A stretch of 59,624 bases of DNA from Lachnoclostridium edouardi (GCF_900240245.1 NZ_OESQ01000001.1:2724280-2783903), one strand, 5' to 3'. Counted from the stretch's first letter, positions 8,701-16,714 are shown. Notes: generated by a model from the sequence alone, not told the origin. Translations and numbers: made by a program.

Positions 8701-8791
8701 AGGTTTATTCCTTTCTGCCGTATCCGGCTGAAAACGCAAAGAAGGCGGCTCATGAGATTTTATTCTCACAAGTCGCCTTCATCGTCATTTA

Positions 8792-10819
8792 TTATGCTGT
8801 TTTCTCTTTGTTTTTATTTGTTGCCCTGAGTTCCTGCTGTCTTTTCTGATTTGCTTTTTTCATGCAGGACTCACAGCAATATTTCGCATTCTTTCTGTTT
8901 GTGATAAAAACAGTTCCACAGTTTTCACAAGTACATTTTCGTTCTCTTTTTTTCGCCGCTTCCTGCCGGTAATACTTCGCACGGCAGTTCTGGTCACAAA
9001 ACATAGCATTGGACATTTTGGATTCAAATGTTTTTCCGCAGCACTTACAAATTAATTGAAACGGCTCTCCAATGATATGTTCTCCAGCTTTGATTTTCTG
9101 ATAGCGCTCCCGACTCTTTATCCGGTGTCTCCGAAGCTGTTCCTGCCGTTTTATTTCTTCTTCCGTCAATTCTGGCTCAGGCAAATCAAAGCGTCCGATA
9201 AATTTCAAATAAATCTCAATCTCCTGCACCCGATCTCCATCAATCTTCTCCGGTGCATGAACAAGAACCTTGTCAACAAATTCATTGATCATTGGTGTAG
9301 TCAGTTCTGAAAAATCAGTATACTTTTTCGCAAGTGAAAGAAACTCCTCCATCCGAACGGTATCTTCTTCAAAAGCAGATAGCTGCTGTTCTGCACTTTC
9401 GACAGAAGAAAGAAGCTGTTTCTGCTCCGTTTCATATTCTTCCAGCAGGCTGTCAAATCTTTCTTCGGAGATGCGTCCGACTGCAAAGGATTCATAAAGC
9501 TTTTTTATAATGACATCCAATTCCTTTGCCCGCTTGCGCTCTCTGCTCAGCGTTCTTTTGATTTCTTTTGCCTCCTCTTTTTGTCTGAGCTTCGATGCCG
9601 CACGAACTTTTTCCATAAATTCCTGTTGATTGGAAATAGCAAATGTGCTGACCGCCTGAATGGTTTCCAAAATCAGTGTCCGTATTGATTTTGTTGAAAT
9701 ATAATGGCTGCAACAAACATCTTTATGCTTTCTGGATTCCAGTTTATAAGCGGAACACTCGTAAGAATCATAAGGATAATTTCCATTTTCCAAATCGCCT
9801 TTGAATCGGTGGTTATACATCTTCGCCCCACAATCAGCACAGAATACAAGTCCTGTCAGAGGATTGGCTTCCCCAAGAGTATCTTTGCGTCTTGGAGTTT
9901 TCCGCAATTTCTGTACCAGTTCCCATGTTTCCTTGTCAATAATCGCTTCATGGGTATTTTCAACAATCAACCATTCTTCCTGCGGATTAGGGACACTGCT
10001 CTTGTCCTTATAGGATTCTTTATGGGAACGGAAATTTACGGTATGACCGATATACTCCGGTTTAGATAAAATCTTCCCGACAATATGACCGCTCCAGTTA
10101 TAAGGGCTTGAAAAATCTTCCTTGCTTTTCCAGAAACCAATTCCTTTTTTGCCCAAATAAACAGCAGGTGTTTCCACCTTGTCCTCATACAAAATTCGTG
10201 CAATCTCATAAGGACCAATGCCTTCCACATTCATGCGGAATATCCTGCGGACAACCGCAGCAGCTTCTTCATCGATCAGCCAGTGATACTTGTCTGCCGG
10301 ATCTTTTTTATATCCATAAATGGCAATGTTGGTGGTTGGCTTTCCGGACTCGCCTTTGATGCGGATTGCTGTTTTTTGCTTGCGGCTTAGATCACGCAAA
10401 TACCACTCGTTCATAATGTTAAGAAATGGGGCAAACTCATTGCTATTCTGGTCATTACTGTCTACACTGTTAGAAATTGCCACAAAATGGACTCCATGCT
10501 CACGAAACATAATTTCCGTATAAAATCCAGTTTGCAAATAATCTCTGCCGATTCGGCTCATGTCCTTTACTATCACATGAGCCACTTTTCCGGCTTCAAT
10601 ATCGGCAATCAGACGCTTCCATGCCGGGCGGTTAAAATTTCCACCGGAATAACCGTCGTCGGTATAATGGACAATATTAACGTAGCCCTGTTGCTCAGCG
10701 TAGCCTTCCAGATATTTCTTTTGATTGATGATTGAATTGCTGTCCCCAGCCAACTCATCATCACGGGACAGTCTTTCATATAAAGCTGTGATTTTTCCTT
10801 CAGTCTGTTTTACGCTCAT
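8792..10819 (-). CDS. tnpX: Large serine recombinase with two C-terminal zinc ribbons
   Basis: This complete 675-residue recombinase is the likely enzyme for integrating and excising the 13.3 kb element. The resolvase domain (residues about 10-165) shows the catalytic serine in ALYERLSRDDE, then GDSNSIINQKK and VIVKDMSRIGRDYLQ. The Recombinase domain follows at about 190-290, then a zinc ribbon (CADCGAKMYNH) and a coiled coil. Beyond the usual end of the family (about 550 residues) it carries two more C-x2-C...C-x3-C modules, CKCCGKTFES...FCDQNC and CENCGTVFIT...CCESC. It overlaps tnpW by four bases (ATGA). Confidence 0.93.
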   Translation of the reverse strand: MSVKQTEGKITALYERLSRDDELAGDSNSIINQKKYLEGYAEQQGYVNIVHYTDDGYSGGNFNRPAWKRLIADIEAGKVAHVIVKDMSRIGRDYLQTGFYTEIMFREHGVHFVAISNSVDSNDQNSNEFAPFLNIMNEWYLRDLSRKQKTAIRIKGESGKPTTNIAIYGYKKDPADKYHWLIDEEAAAVVRRIFRMNVEGIGPYEIARILYEDKVETPAVYLGKKGIGFWKSKEDFSSPYNWSGHIVGKILSKPEYIGHTVNFRSHKESYKDKSSVPNPQEEWLIVENTHEAIIDKETWELVQKLRKTPRRKDTLGEANPLTGLVFCADCGAKMYNHRFKGDLENGNYPYDSYECSAYKLESRKHKDVCCSHYISTKSIRTLILETIQAVSTFAISNQQEFMEKVRAASKLRQKEEAKEIKRTLSRERKRAKELDVIIKKLYESFAVGRISEERFDSLLEEYETEQKQLLSSVESAEQQLSAFEEDTVRMEEFLSLAKKYTDFSELTTPMINEFVDKVLVHAPEKIDGDRVQEIEIYLKFIGRFDLPEPELTEEEIKRQEQLRRHRIKSRERYQKIKAGEHIIGEPFQLICKCCGKTFESKMSNAMFCDQNCRAKYYRQEAAKKRERKCTCENCGTVFITNRKNAKYCCESCMKKANQKRQQELRATNKNKEKTA

Positions 10820-11031
10820 GATGCGCTCCTTTCAGACTGTCGGCTCATTTGTGGTGAATCTATTATACTACAAGTTCCGCCAGTTGTAACCGTTTCATTG
10901 TGAATCATCCGTAAAATTTTATCCTCCATTGTTTCTTTCTCTGTATCGCTGAATACTACTTTAACTTTATAGGTGGTGCCGCCAATGCGGCGAGTCATAT
11001 AAGAAAAATTATTGTTCTCGTTTTTTGCCAT
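10816..11031 (-). CDS. tnpW: TnpW-family transposon protein
   Basis: This 71-residue protein contains the TnpW signature (MTRRIGGTTYKVKVVFSD...ETMEDKILRMI). Such proteins accompany Tn4451-type recombinases and their function is unknown. Its stop overlaps the start of the recombinase gene, so the two are translationally coupled. GGAGG precedes the ATG at 11031. A part of its 3' end (ATTCACCACAAATGAGCCG, 19 bases on the minus strand) recurs inverted at about 15191-15209. Confidence 0.8.
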   Translation of the reverse strand: MAKNENNNFSYMTRRIGGTTYKVKVVFSDTEKETMEDKILRMIHNETVTTGGTCSIIDSPQMSRQSERSAS

Positions 11032-11072
11032 AGGCAGTTACCTCCGTGTTGAAATGTTCATTGTTTTTTCGT

Positions 11073-11101
11073 ATAATAGGTTTAGTTCCGGCATGATGTA
11101 A
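11073..11101 (-). promoter_or_regulatory. Promoter of tnpW-recombinase operon
   Basis: Read on the minus strand, TTACAT, a 17 bp spacer, and TATTAT lie about 40 bp before the tnpW start, a reasonable sigma-A promoter. Confidence 0.5.
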
Positions 11102-11163
11102 CCATTTGCATGGTTAAAATTGAACAAAAGGTATTAACACCCTGCCAATACAGAAATGCCCTC

Positions 11164-11192
11164 AAAAAAGCCTTGCGGCACAAGGCTTTCCG
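11164..11192 (-). terminator. Terminator of the cysteine-rich protein gene
   Basis: AAAGCCTTG/CAAGGCTTT stem followed on the minus strand by a TTTTTT run, just downstream of the gene ending at 11205. Confidence 0.8.
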
Positions 11193-11204
11193 AGGGCAAA
11201 AGCG

Positions 11205-11573
11205 TTACATCTGTTGTTGTTTTTCTCGGTACTTACGCACCCTTGCTGCGGTCTGCTTACGGCGAGCTTCTTCGGCGCAGTGCTGTGAGCAGTACACCCG
11301 TTTTCCGTCAGTTGGGAACGGCTTGCCGCATTGTTTGCAATGAGTGGTCGGTATTTGCGTGAATACGGCTTCCAACCCTGCATCTTCCGGCAGGACAGAC
11401 TTGCGGAAATATCTGCATAGTGCGCTGTTGGTAAAGCAGATACCCAACATTGGACAGTCACAGTCCAATGGCAGGCAGCCGTACTCTTTGTCGTAGTTGG
11501 CACAGAGAGAAGTAACCAGCTTCTTAATCCGTTGCTTCTCCCTGCCTGTCAGCTCACGAGAATTGTTTGACAT
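11205..11573 (-). CDS. Cysteine-rich VLP-domain protein
   Basis: This 122-residue protein has a cysteine cluster (CANYDKEYGCLPLDCDCPML...CFTNSALC) typical of the 'cysteine-rich VLP' family of Gram-positive mobile elements. A C-terminal zinc ribbon (CKQCGKPF...YCSQHC) is followed by a basic tail. The start at 11573 is preceded by AAAGGAGG. The role is unknown, and nucleic-acid binding is a guess from the basic, metal-binding tail. The same kind of tail occurs in the recombinase at 8792 and the protein at 12730. Confidence 0.75.
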   Translation of the reverse strand: MSNNSRELTGREKQRIKKLVTSLCANYDKEYGCLPLDCDCPMLGICFTNSALCRYFRKSVLPEDAGLEAVFTQIPTTHCKQCGKPFPTDGKRVYCSQHCAEEARRKQTAARVRKYREKQQQM

Positions 11574-11732
11574 AGTCGGTTTCCTCCTTTCATTCAGTGT
11601 CGAAAGTAATCTATTAACAGACAAAATAGATTACCTCCTCACTTATAGGAGAAATACAGGGTACTTAGCGGAACTGTTTTTACGAAGAATCCAAGAAATT
11701 TTCAAAAATATTTTTGAAGGGAGGTGTCTGCG

Positions 11733-12680
11733 GTGTTCGACGATCCCGAACGATATGAACATGACGGCTTTTATGAAGAAGATACTGACTATGAAGATGA
11801 ATATGAAACGGACGATTCCGATTACATAGTCGATGACGAAGAAGATGAAAATACCCTTTGGGACGATGAGGAAGAAGCCGCTGACGATCTTCCCGAAAAG
11901 AAGCGAAGGAAGCGGAAGAAACAAGTTGTTCTTGCTGACAATGATATGGATACCGAAGAAACCGAATTATCCGAACAAGCCATGTGGCAAATCGCAAAAG
12001 AAGAACAGCTCATCGAAGAACTGGAAGTCGACGCCGAGGAACATCCCTTTGAGGATGGTACTGACGAGGAAGAACCGGAGCGTAAGAAGCTCAAACGAGA
12101 ACTGCGGGCAGAAGCCCTTGCACGATTGGAGGATTCCGCCAGAACACAACGGGAGTTTGAAAATGTGATTGCATGGTGGGACAGGCTGGACGCTAATCAG
12201 GAACGCAGGGAACGCTATCACGAACTCAGCCGCAGCGGTGACGATGTCCCGCTTGACTATGGTGCATCTGCCAATGAATTCTTTTTCCCGAATACGCTGA
12301 ACGATGTACTGGAAAAGCAGCTCCGAAAGGGAGATTTCATTGATGCCATTTTCTACTGTCCTTACGACATCCATGAACTTGTAACGGAAGAATACCTATC
12401 CAAAATCCTCTGGGAATTGAATGAGGAACACAAGGAGTTGCTCTTTCTCTGCGCTGTCCGGCTGTTTAGCTCAACAAGGATCGCTAAAATACGGAATCAA
12501 AGCGACCGGAACATCCGCAAGGTGCGTGGTACAATGCTCAAAAAGATACGAAAAAAGCTGCTTCCTGCACTGTTGGATAAGGCAGAAAGGCAGCAGCCAA
12601 TGACCTTATTGGAAAAAGATTTTTTAGAAGAAAATATGACGGAGATTGATTCTGAAGAAAAGAAATCGTATAATTGGTAA
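11733..12680 (+). CDS. Acidic protein with sigma-like C-terminal region
   Basis: This protein of about 315 residues has a first third that is extremely acidic (many D/E runs, with a basic patch KKRRKRKK near residue 60). Its C-terminal half ends in a segment resembling sigma-70 region 4 (LNEEHKELLFLCAVRLFSSTRIAKIRNQSDRNIRKVRG). Similar HTH-tailed proteins precede the next gene in related elements, where a regulatory role is assumed. The second GTG (11733) is preferred because GGGAGG lies eight bases before it, while the first GTG touches that site. The exact function is unknown. Confidence 0.6.
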   Translation: MFDDPERYEHDGFYEEDTDYEDEYETDDSDYIVDDEEDENTLWDDEEEAADDLPEKKRRKRKKQVVLADNDMDTEETELSEQAMWQIAKEEQLIEELEVDAEEHPFEDGTDEEEPERKKLKRELRAEALARLEDSARTQREFENVIAWWDRLDANQERRERYHELSRSGDDVPLDYGASANEFFFPNTLNDVLEKQLRKGDFIDAIFYCPYDIHELVTEEYLSKILWELNEEHKELLFLCAVRLFSSTRIAKIRNQSDRNIRKVRGTMLKKIRKKLLPALLDKAERQQPMTLLEKDFLEENMTEIDSEEKKSYNW

Positions 12681-12729
12681 TATAAATTGAAGTTATTTGG
12701 ATTACAATACATGACGGAGGGTTTTGTAT

Positions 12730-13635
12730 ATGAAGAACCTTTTTGAACGCACCAGTTCTAACTGGGTGCGGTATAGTGAATATGAATGGAGGGCGGCAGA
12801 GGACGGAACTCTGTATCTCACGCCCACCAAGACGGCGCAACCGAGTATTTATGACCCACTGGCAGAGTATCAGAAAATTGTATTGGATGCCATCAATATA
12901 GGACGCATGGGTATGAGCAAAAAGCCGGATGCCGAAATTCAGAAGGCTATCCAGCAATTTGCGGTGAAATACGGCTTGTTTGGACTGATGACTGCGCTAC
13001 CTACCACTCCTAACTTTATGGAATACGAGGCGGTGTACCTGCCGAAAAACCACTTTATCAAAGAAGAAACCATGTCCACTAAAAAATATCTGGCACTGTT
13101 CTTTCCATTCGACAAATTGGATGTGATCAAGCGTGGTATCGAATCCATGTGGAACATCCAGAATGACCGTGTTATGATGGCACTGGCTTTGACCATGACA
13201 GACAAGCCGATGGCTGTCAACATGAGCTTTCAGCGGGAATATGCGGAGCGATATGAATGGATGAAACAGCAGTTCATTGACTGGGCGTTTACCTATATCA
13301 ACAGTTTTCTTTATTATGAGGATTATGATACACTGAACGATGAAACCCGGCAGATGATGCAGCAGAGCATGGCAGCTTTTGGCGGCATCGCTCCAACCTA
13401 TCATATAGCTCTTTTGGATAAGACGACCATCGTTTGGGATTTTCATTCCCTGCTGCTGGGCGTACAGATGATGTTCAGTTTTATGCTGACAGACAGCGAA
13501 AACCCGATTAAGCTTTGCAGGCATTGTACCAAAGCTTTTGTCGCAAGCAGACCAAGTGCTGTATTTTGCAGCCCTCAGTGCAAGAATAAGCATAATGTTT
13601 ACAAAAGCAGAGCGAGAAACAAAAGTGAAGAATAG
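12730..13635 (+). CDS. Element protein with C-terminal zinc ribbon (DUF6076-like?)
   Basis: This 301-residue protein of unknown function is probably soluble. The main body has no motif I can name. The C terminus is a zinc ribbon (CRHCTKAF...FCSPQC) with a basic tail, as in other proteins of this element. The ATG at 12730 is chosen over an in-frame TTG because GGAGGG lies about eight bases before it. It follows the acidic sigma-like gene by about 50 bp and precedes rhuM, so the three are likely one operon. Assignment to DUF6076 is tentative. Confidence 0.6.
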   Translation: MKNLFERTSSNWVRYSEYEWRAAEDGTLYLTPTKTAQPSIYDPLAEYQKIVLDAINIGRMGMSKKPDAEIQKAIQQFAVKYGLFGLMTALPTTPNFMEYEAVYLPKNHFIKEETMSTKKYLALFFPFDKLDVIKRGIESMWNIQNDRVMMALALTMTDKPMAVNMSFQREYAERYEWMKQQFIDWAFTYINSFLYYEDYDTLNDETRQMMQQSMAAFGGIAPTYHIALLDKTTIVWDFHSLLLGVQMMFSFMLTDSENPIKLCRHCTKAFVASRPSAVFCSPQCKNKHNVYKSRARNKSEE

Positions 13636-13648
13636 GAAGGGAATGGAT

Positions 13649-14683
13649 ATGAACGAAGAATATGGGCTAACTCCTTATGAAACAAGGGAAATACTGTTTT
13701 ATAAAACCGATAATGGTGAAGTTCGGGTTGAAATCCTTTTATATCAGGAAAACTTGTGGCTGACGCAGGCAAAGATGGCAGAATTATTTGAAGTGCAAAA
13801 GGCGGCTATTTCAAAACATTTGAAAAATATTTTTGCATCTGGCGAATTGCAGGAAGAAGCAGTTGTTTCCAAAATGGAAACAACTGCGGCAGACGGCAAG
13901 CGGTACAATACAAGCTATTACAATCTGGATGCCATTATTGCTGTCGGATACCGTGTTAATTCTAAAAAGGCTACGATGTTCCGCATTTGGGCAAATCGAG
14001 TATTAAAAGAATTTATTATTAAAGGCTATGTGATGGACGATGCACGACTGCGAGAACCAGAAAACCTCTTTGGTAAGGACTATTTTGAGGAACAGTTGGA
14101 GCGTATTCGTGATATTCGCTCCAGCGAGCGCCGTTTTTATCAAAAAATCACGGACATTTACTCCCAGTGCAGTGCTGACTATGATGTGAACAGTCCTATT
14201 ACAAAAGAGTTTTTTGCCACAGTACAGAATAAGCTTCATTACGCTGTCACTCATCATACGGCGGCTGAGATTGTTTATGGACGAGCCGATAGCACAAAAC
14301 CAAACATGGGCTTGACAACTTGGAAAAATGCTCCGCAGGGGCGTATTCGCAAGTCGGATGTTTCAATCGCCAAAAACTACTTAAACGAAGAAGAAATGAT
14401 AAATCTGAACGAGATCGTGACAATGTATCTGGACTATGCCGAAAGACAGGCACGGCGGGGAAATATCATGTATATGCAGGATTGGGTTAATCGTTTGGAT
14501 GCGTTCCTCCAGTTCAACGAAGAAGATATTTTACATGACAAAGGCAAAGTGACCGCTGCCATCGCAAAGGCGTTTGCAGAAAGTGAATTTGAAAAATTCC
14601 GTGTTTTGCAGGACAGGACATATCAGAGTGATTTTGACCGTCTTGTGGCAAATATCGAAGAAAACAGTAAACAAACAAAATAA
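13649..14683 (+). CDS. rhuM: RhuM-family protein
   Basis: This 344-residue protein belongs to the virulence-associated RhuM family, common in mobile elements and often suspected of toxin or defence roles. Recognisable parts are the N-terminal winged-helix-like segment (LTQAKMAELFEVQKAAISKHLKN), NTSYYNLDAIIAVGYRVNS, and FRIWANRVLKEFIIKGYVMDD. The C-terminal half resembles a Fic/Doc-like helical fold in this family. AGGAAGG lies eight bases before the chosen ATG. Its molecular activity has not been settled. Confidence 0.85.
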   Translation: MNEEYGLTPYETREILFYKTDNGEVRVEILLYQENLWLTQAKMAELFEVQKAAISKHLKNIFASGELQEEAVVSKMETTAADGKRYNTSYYNLDAIIAVGYRVNSKKATMFRIWANRVLKEFIIKGYVMDDARLREPENLFGKDYFEEQLERIRDIRSSERRFYQKITDIYSQCSADYDVNSPITKEFFATVQNKLHYAVTHHTAAEIVYGRADSTKPNMGLTTWKNAPQGRIRKSDVSIAKNYLNEEEMINLNEIVTMYLDYAERQARRGNIMYMQDWVNRLDAFLQFNEEDILHDKGKVTAAIAKAFAESEFEKFRVLQDRTYQSDFDRLVANIEENSKQTK

Positions 14684-14690
14684 ATCAGGA

Positions 14691-14736
14691 AACCCCACGC
14701 TTCCGATTTTATTGTCAGAAGTGTGGGGCTTTTGTA
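14691..14736 (+). terminator. Terminator after rhuM
   Basis: CCCCAC...TTC and GAA...GTGGGG arms followed by TTTT, ending the 11733-14683 gene group and separating it from convergent tnpV. Confidence 0.8.
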
Positions 14737-14742
14737 TCAGGT

Positions 14743-15117
14743 TTACAGATCATATACCAATTCGTGCAGAACGATTTCTTCCGCACGGTTACGGATACTG
14801 TTCATACGGCGCACCCATTCTATTTGATCAGCCGCTTTGAGCGCTTCAGTTACGCCTTCCTGCTTTGCCATAGCGGAAACGATGTTTTCAATGCGCTCGT
14901 TGCAGGCTTGATCGATTTCAGCTAAATGCTTGAACAGCGTTCCCTCCAGCACATAGTTGTTGTAGAGGATTTTACGGTACTCTTTCAGATAGCTGCGGCG
15001 CATACGCCCGTATTTGCCTATCTGATATTCGCCGTTATCCGGCAAAGTAATGTTGGGAATGAAATAATCTCCCACTTGACGGTATGTACCGCCCATTTCT
15101 TCAAAGATAGTTTTCAT
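14743..15117 (-). CDS. tnpV: TnpV-family transposon protein
   Basis: This 124-residue protein is recognisable as TnpV of Tn4451-type elements: FEEMGGTYRQVGDYFIPNITLP, YLKEYRKILYNNY and WVRRMNSIRNRAEEIVLHEL. The function is unknown. The start at 15117 has AAAAGGAGC upstream. It is the last gene before the right end of the inner element. Confidence 0.85.
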   Translation of the reverse strand: MKTIFEEMGGTYRQVGDYFIPNITLPDNGEYQIGKYGRMRRSYLKEYRKILYNNYVLEGTLFKHLAEIDQACNERIENIVSAMAKQEGVTEALKAADQIEWVRRMNSIRNRAEEIVLHELVYDL

Positions 15118-15190
15118 AAAATTCAGCTCCTTTTGTGTTGATTTCCAGCGGTTATAAGGCTTTTTGACTCCTTTCTTACAACTGCTTTTC

Positions 15191-15215
15191 AATTCACCAC
15201 AAATGAGCCGCAGTC
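15191..15215 (+). repeat. Inverted copy of the tnpW 3' end
   Basis: ATTCACCACAAATGAGCCG plus a near match GCAGTC repeats, in inverted orientation, the 3' end of tnpW at about 10832-10857. The two copies are 4.3 kb apart inside the inner element. Confidence 0.7.
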
Positions 15216-15228
15216 ATATGTATTAGAT

Positions 15229-15260
15229 GGCAGAAACCACCCTTTACATATTAACTCTTG
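15229..15260. other. Attachment site at the right end of the inner element
   Basis: TGGCAGAAACCACCCT (arm ending 15243), 15 bases, then TG (15259-15260), mirroring the left end at 1939-1970. Directly after TG the recombinase coding sequence resumes (ATTAACAATG on the plus strand). Confidence 0.85.
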
Positions 15261-15359
15261 ATTAACAATGCTGTTGCTGTCGCCGTCTAATGCGTCCTCT
15301 TGACTTAAACGGGCATATAATGCGGTTATCTGTTCGGGCTTATATGTATTTGCTGTCAT
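15261..15359 (-). pseudogene. tnpX: Large serine recombinase, 5' portion (interrupted gene)
   Basis: This is the start of the outer recombinase. It begins MTANTYKPEQITALYARLSQ, where the serine of ARLS is the catalytic nucleophile, and runs through GDSNSIVNQ. At 15260 the frame enters foreign DNA and stops after about 22 further codons. The other 1,554 bases of the gene are at 387-1940 in the same direction and in phase. The start lies three bases from the end of the tnpW-like gene, as in the inner element's own pair. Confidence 0.9.
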
Positions 15360-15361
15360 GT

Positions 15362-15619
15362 TCATTCCTCCTGTAATGAACGCCCGACAGACAGGTTGCT
15401 ATCTTCATTATAGCGGACTTTTTTTCCTTTGTCAGCAGGCGTTTTAAGATTTTCTGATTTTATGAGCCGCTTCATCTTTTCAAAAAGCGGTTCAGAGCCG
15501 CCACAAGAGGTAGACACTTCATAGAATGTACCGCCGATTTTATAAATCACCGTTTCATCTGCCGGATTACCCTGTTTCTGCCTATTATCTGTTATTTCCT
15601 GTTCCTGTTTCCGTTCCAT
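15362..15619 (-). CDS. TnpW-like protein of the outer element
   Basis: This 85-residue protein has a core (ETVIYKIGGTFYEVSTSC then PLFEKMKRLI) that parallels TnpW. It sits directly before the interrupted recombinase, exactly where tnpW sits in the inner element. Start 15619 is preceded by GGAAAGGA, and a longer in-frame extension has no ribosome binding site. The function is unknown. Confidence 0.65.
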   Translation of the reverse strand: MERKQEQEITDNRQKQGNPADETVIYKIGGTFYEVSTSCGGSEPLFEKMKRLIKSENLKTPADKGKKVRYNEDSNLSVGRSLQEE

Positions 15620-15869
15620 TCCTTTCCCGTCCTTTCTTTGATTTGTAATGTGATAAGTTTCGTAGCAAGCATAGGAAAAGAGTACCCTTTTCCGAAAATG
15701 CGTTGCATTTTGCTTGTTGGGAAGTGTCCCAAACCCTCTTAATTTTCCTCTCACTACCTACAACACCGGACAGAGCGATTTTGCCGAAGTTTTGAGTAAA
15801 ATTTTTCAAAAAGTTTTTCTTATCTCTTACTACGGGAAAGTTTCAAAAATGCCAAATGTGAGTAAAAGA

Positions 15870-15898
15870 AAAGCGCCGCAGATTGCGACGCTTTCCTC
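15870..15898 (-). terminator. Terminator of hxlR
   Basis: AAAGCGcCGCA/TGCGaCGCTTT hairpin followed on the minus strand by TTTTCTTTT, immediately after the hxlR stop. Confidence 0.75.
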
Positions 15899-15900
15899 TC

Positions 15901-16224
15901 TTATAGTTGCTTTTTGTAGCTAATTCCCCATTCTTCCATAGCTTTGATAATAGGGCGCATGGATTGTCCTAAATCACTCAGAGCATATTCAACGCGGGGC
16001 GGAACTTCCGGGTAAACAGTCCGGGTAATAAGACCGTCTGCTTCCATAGAGCGCAGGCTGTCGGTCAGAACCTTTTGACTGATACCATCTATTGTTTTTT
16101 TCATTTCATTAAATCGCCATGGGCGTTGCAAGAGATTTCTTAAAATCAGTAACTTCCATTTACTTCCGATAAGCTGTACCGTTGTAGCCACCGGACATTC
16201 TGGTAATTCTTCTTTTGTAAGCAT
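15901..16224 (-). CDS. HxlR-family transcriptional regulator
   Basis: This 107-residue single-domain winged-helix regulator has CPVATTVQLIGSKWKLLILR with the family's leading cysteine, LQRPWRFNEMKK, ISQKVLTDSLRSMEADGLI and YALSDLGQSM. HxlR proteins often sense electrophiles, quinones or redox change through that cysteine. It is divergent from the ACGX-peptide/radical SAM operon across a 200 bp gap and is the obvious candidate to control it, together with the nitroreductase and flavin reductase genes. Confidence 0.9.
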   Translation of the reverse strand: MLTKEELPECPVATTVQLIGSKWKLLILRNLLQRPWRFNEMKKTIDGISQKVLTDSLRSMEADGLITRTVYPEVPPRVEYALSDLGQSMRPIIKAMEEWGISYKKQL

Positions 16225-16347
16225 GATATAACTCCCTTCAAAAGTTCCTAAAAGAATGTTGCACTCAAATTATAATCTAACATTCAAATTCATTCAATAG
16301 GTAGGTTATAAAAAGGTAACTAGGTAATAGAATTGTGCGTACTTTTT

Positions 16348-16376
16348 TTAGTGTAAAGCGTATCGTACAATATAAT
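16348..16376 (+). promoter_or_regulatory. Promoter of the ACGX-peptide operon
   Basis: TTAGTG, a 17 bp spacer and a perfect TATAAT (16371-16376) lie about 48 bp before the peptide start. GTGCGTAC and GTATCGTAC around it are possible regulator half-sites. Confidence 0.6.
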
Positions 16377-16423
16377 CAAGGAACAGGAAATGTTCCAAAA
16401 TACAAAATGGAGGTATGAAAAAA

Positions 16424-16609
16424 ATGGCACTTTCAAATTTATCTGGTTGGAATGAAAAAGAGGTTGCTGCCGCTTGTGGTACAGCTTGTGGGGCTTCAGA
16501 CAAGCCGGAAGAAAAACCTGCCGCTTGTGGTTCTGCCTGCGGAGCAGGCGATAAGCCGGAGGAAAAACCTACTGCTTGTGGTTCCGCTTGTGGGGCTTCG
16601 GATAAATAA
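16424..16609 (+). CDS. ACGX-repeat RiPP precursor peptide
   Basis: This 61-residue peptide has an 18-residue leader-like start (MALSNLSGWNEKEVAAACG) followed by three units of the form ACGxACGAxDKPEEKP, giving six ACG tripeptides. It directly precedes a radical SAM/SPASM enzyme. NCBI/TIGRFAM annotation has an 'ACGX-repeat peptide' paired with a 'radical SAM/SPASM, ACGX system' enzyme, so this is probably a ribosomally made peptide modified at or near its cysteines. The ATG at 16424 is ten bases from GGAGG, while an ATG at 16415 is too close. Product and function are unknown. Confidence 0.85.
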   Translation: MALSNLSGWNEKEVAAACGTACGASDKPEEKPAACGSACGAGDKPEEKPTACGSACGASDK

Positions 16610-16628
16610 GATATTTCATTTTCAACAA

Positions 16629-16665
16629 TCTCCGGTAAGTCTGTCTGCTTTGCCGGAGATATTTT
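16629..16665 (+). terminator. Attenuator hairpin between peptide and radical SAM gene
   Basis: ATCTCCGG/CCGGAGAT stem followed by ATTTTC. The T-run is weak, so partial read-through is likely. That would give much more peptide than enzyme mRNA, as is common in RiPP operons. Confidence 0.6.
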
Positions 16666-16714
16666 CAAATCAATCCGATACTATCGGTTTTTATATAGAG
16701 AGCGAGGAAACAAG

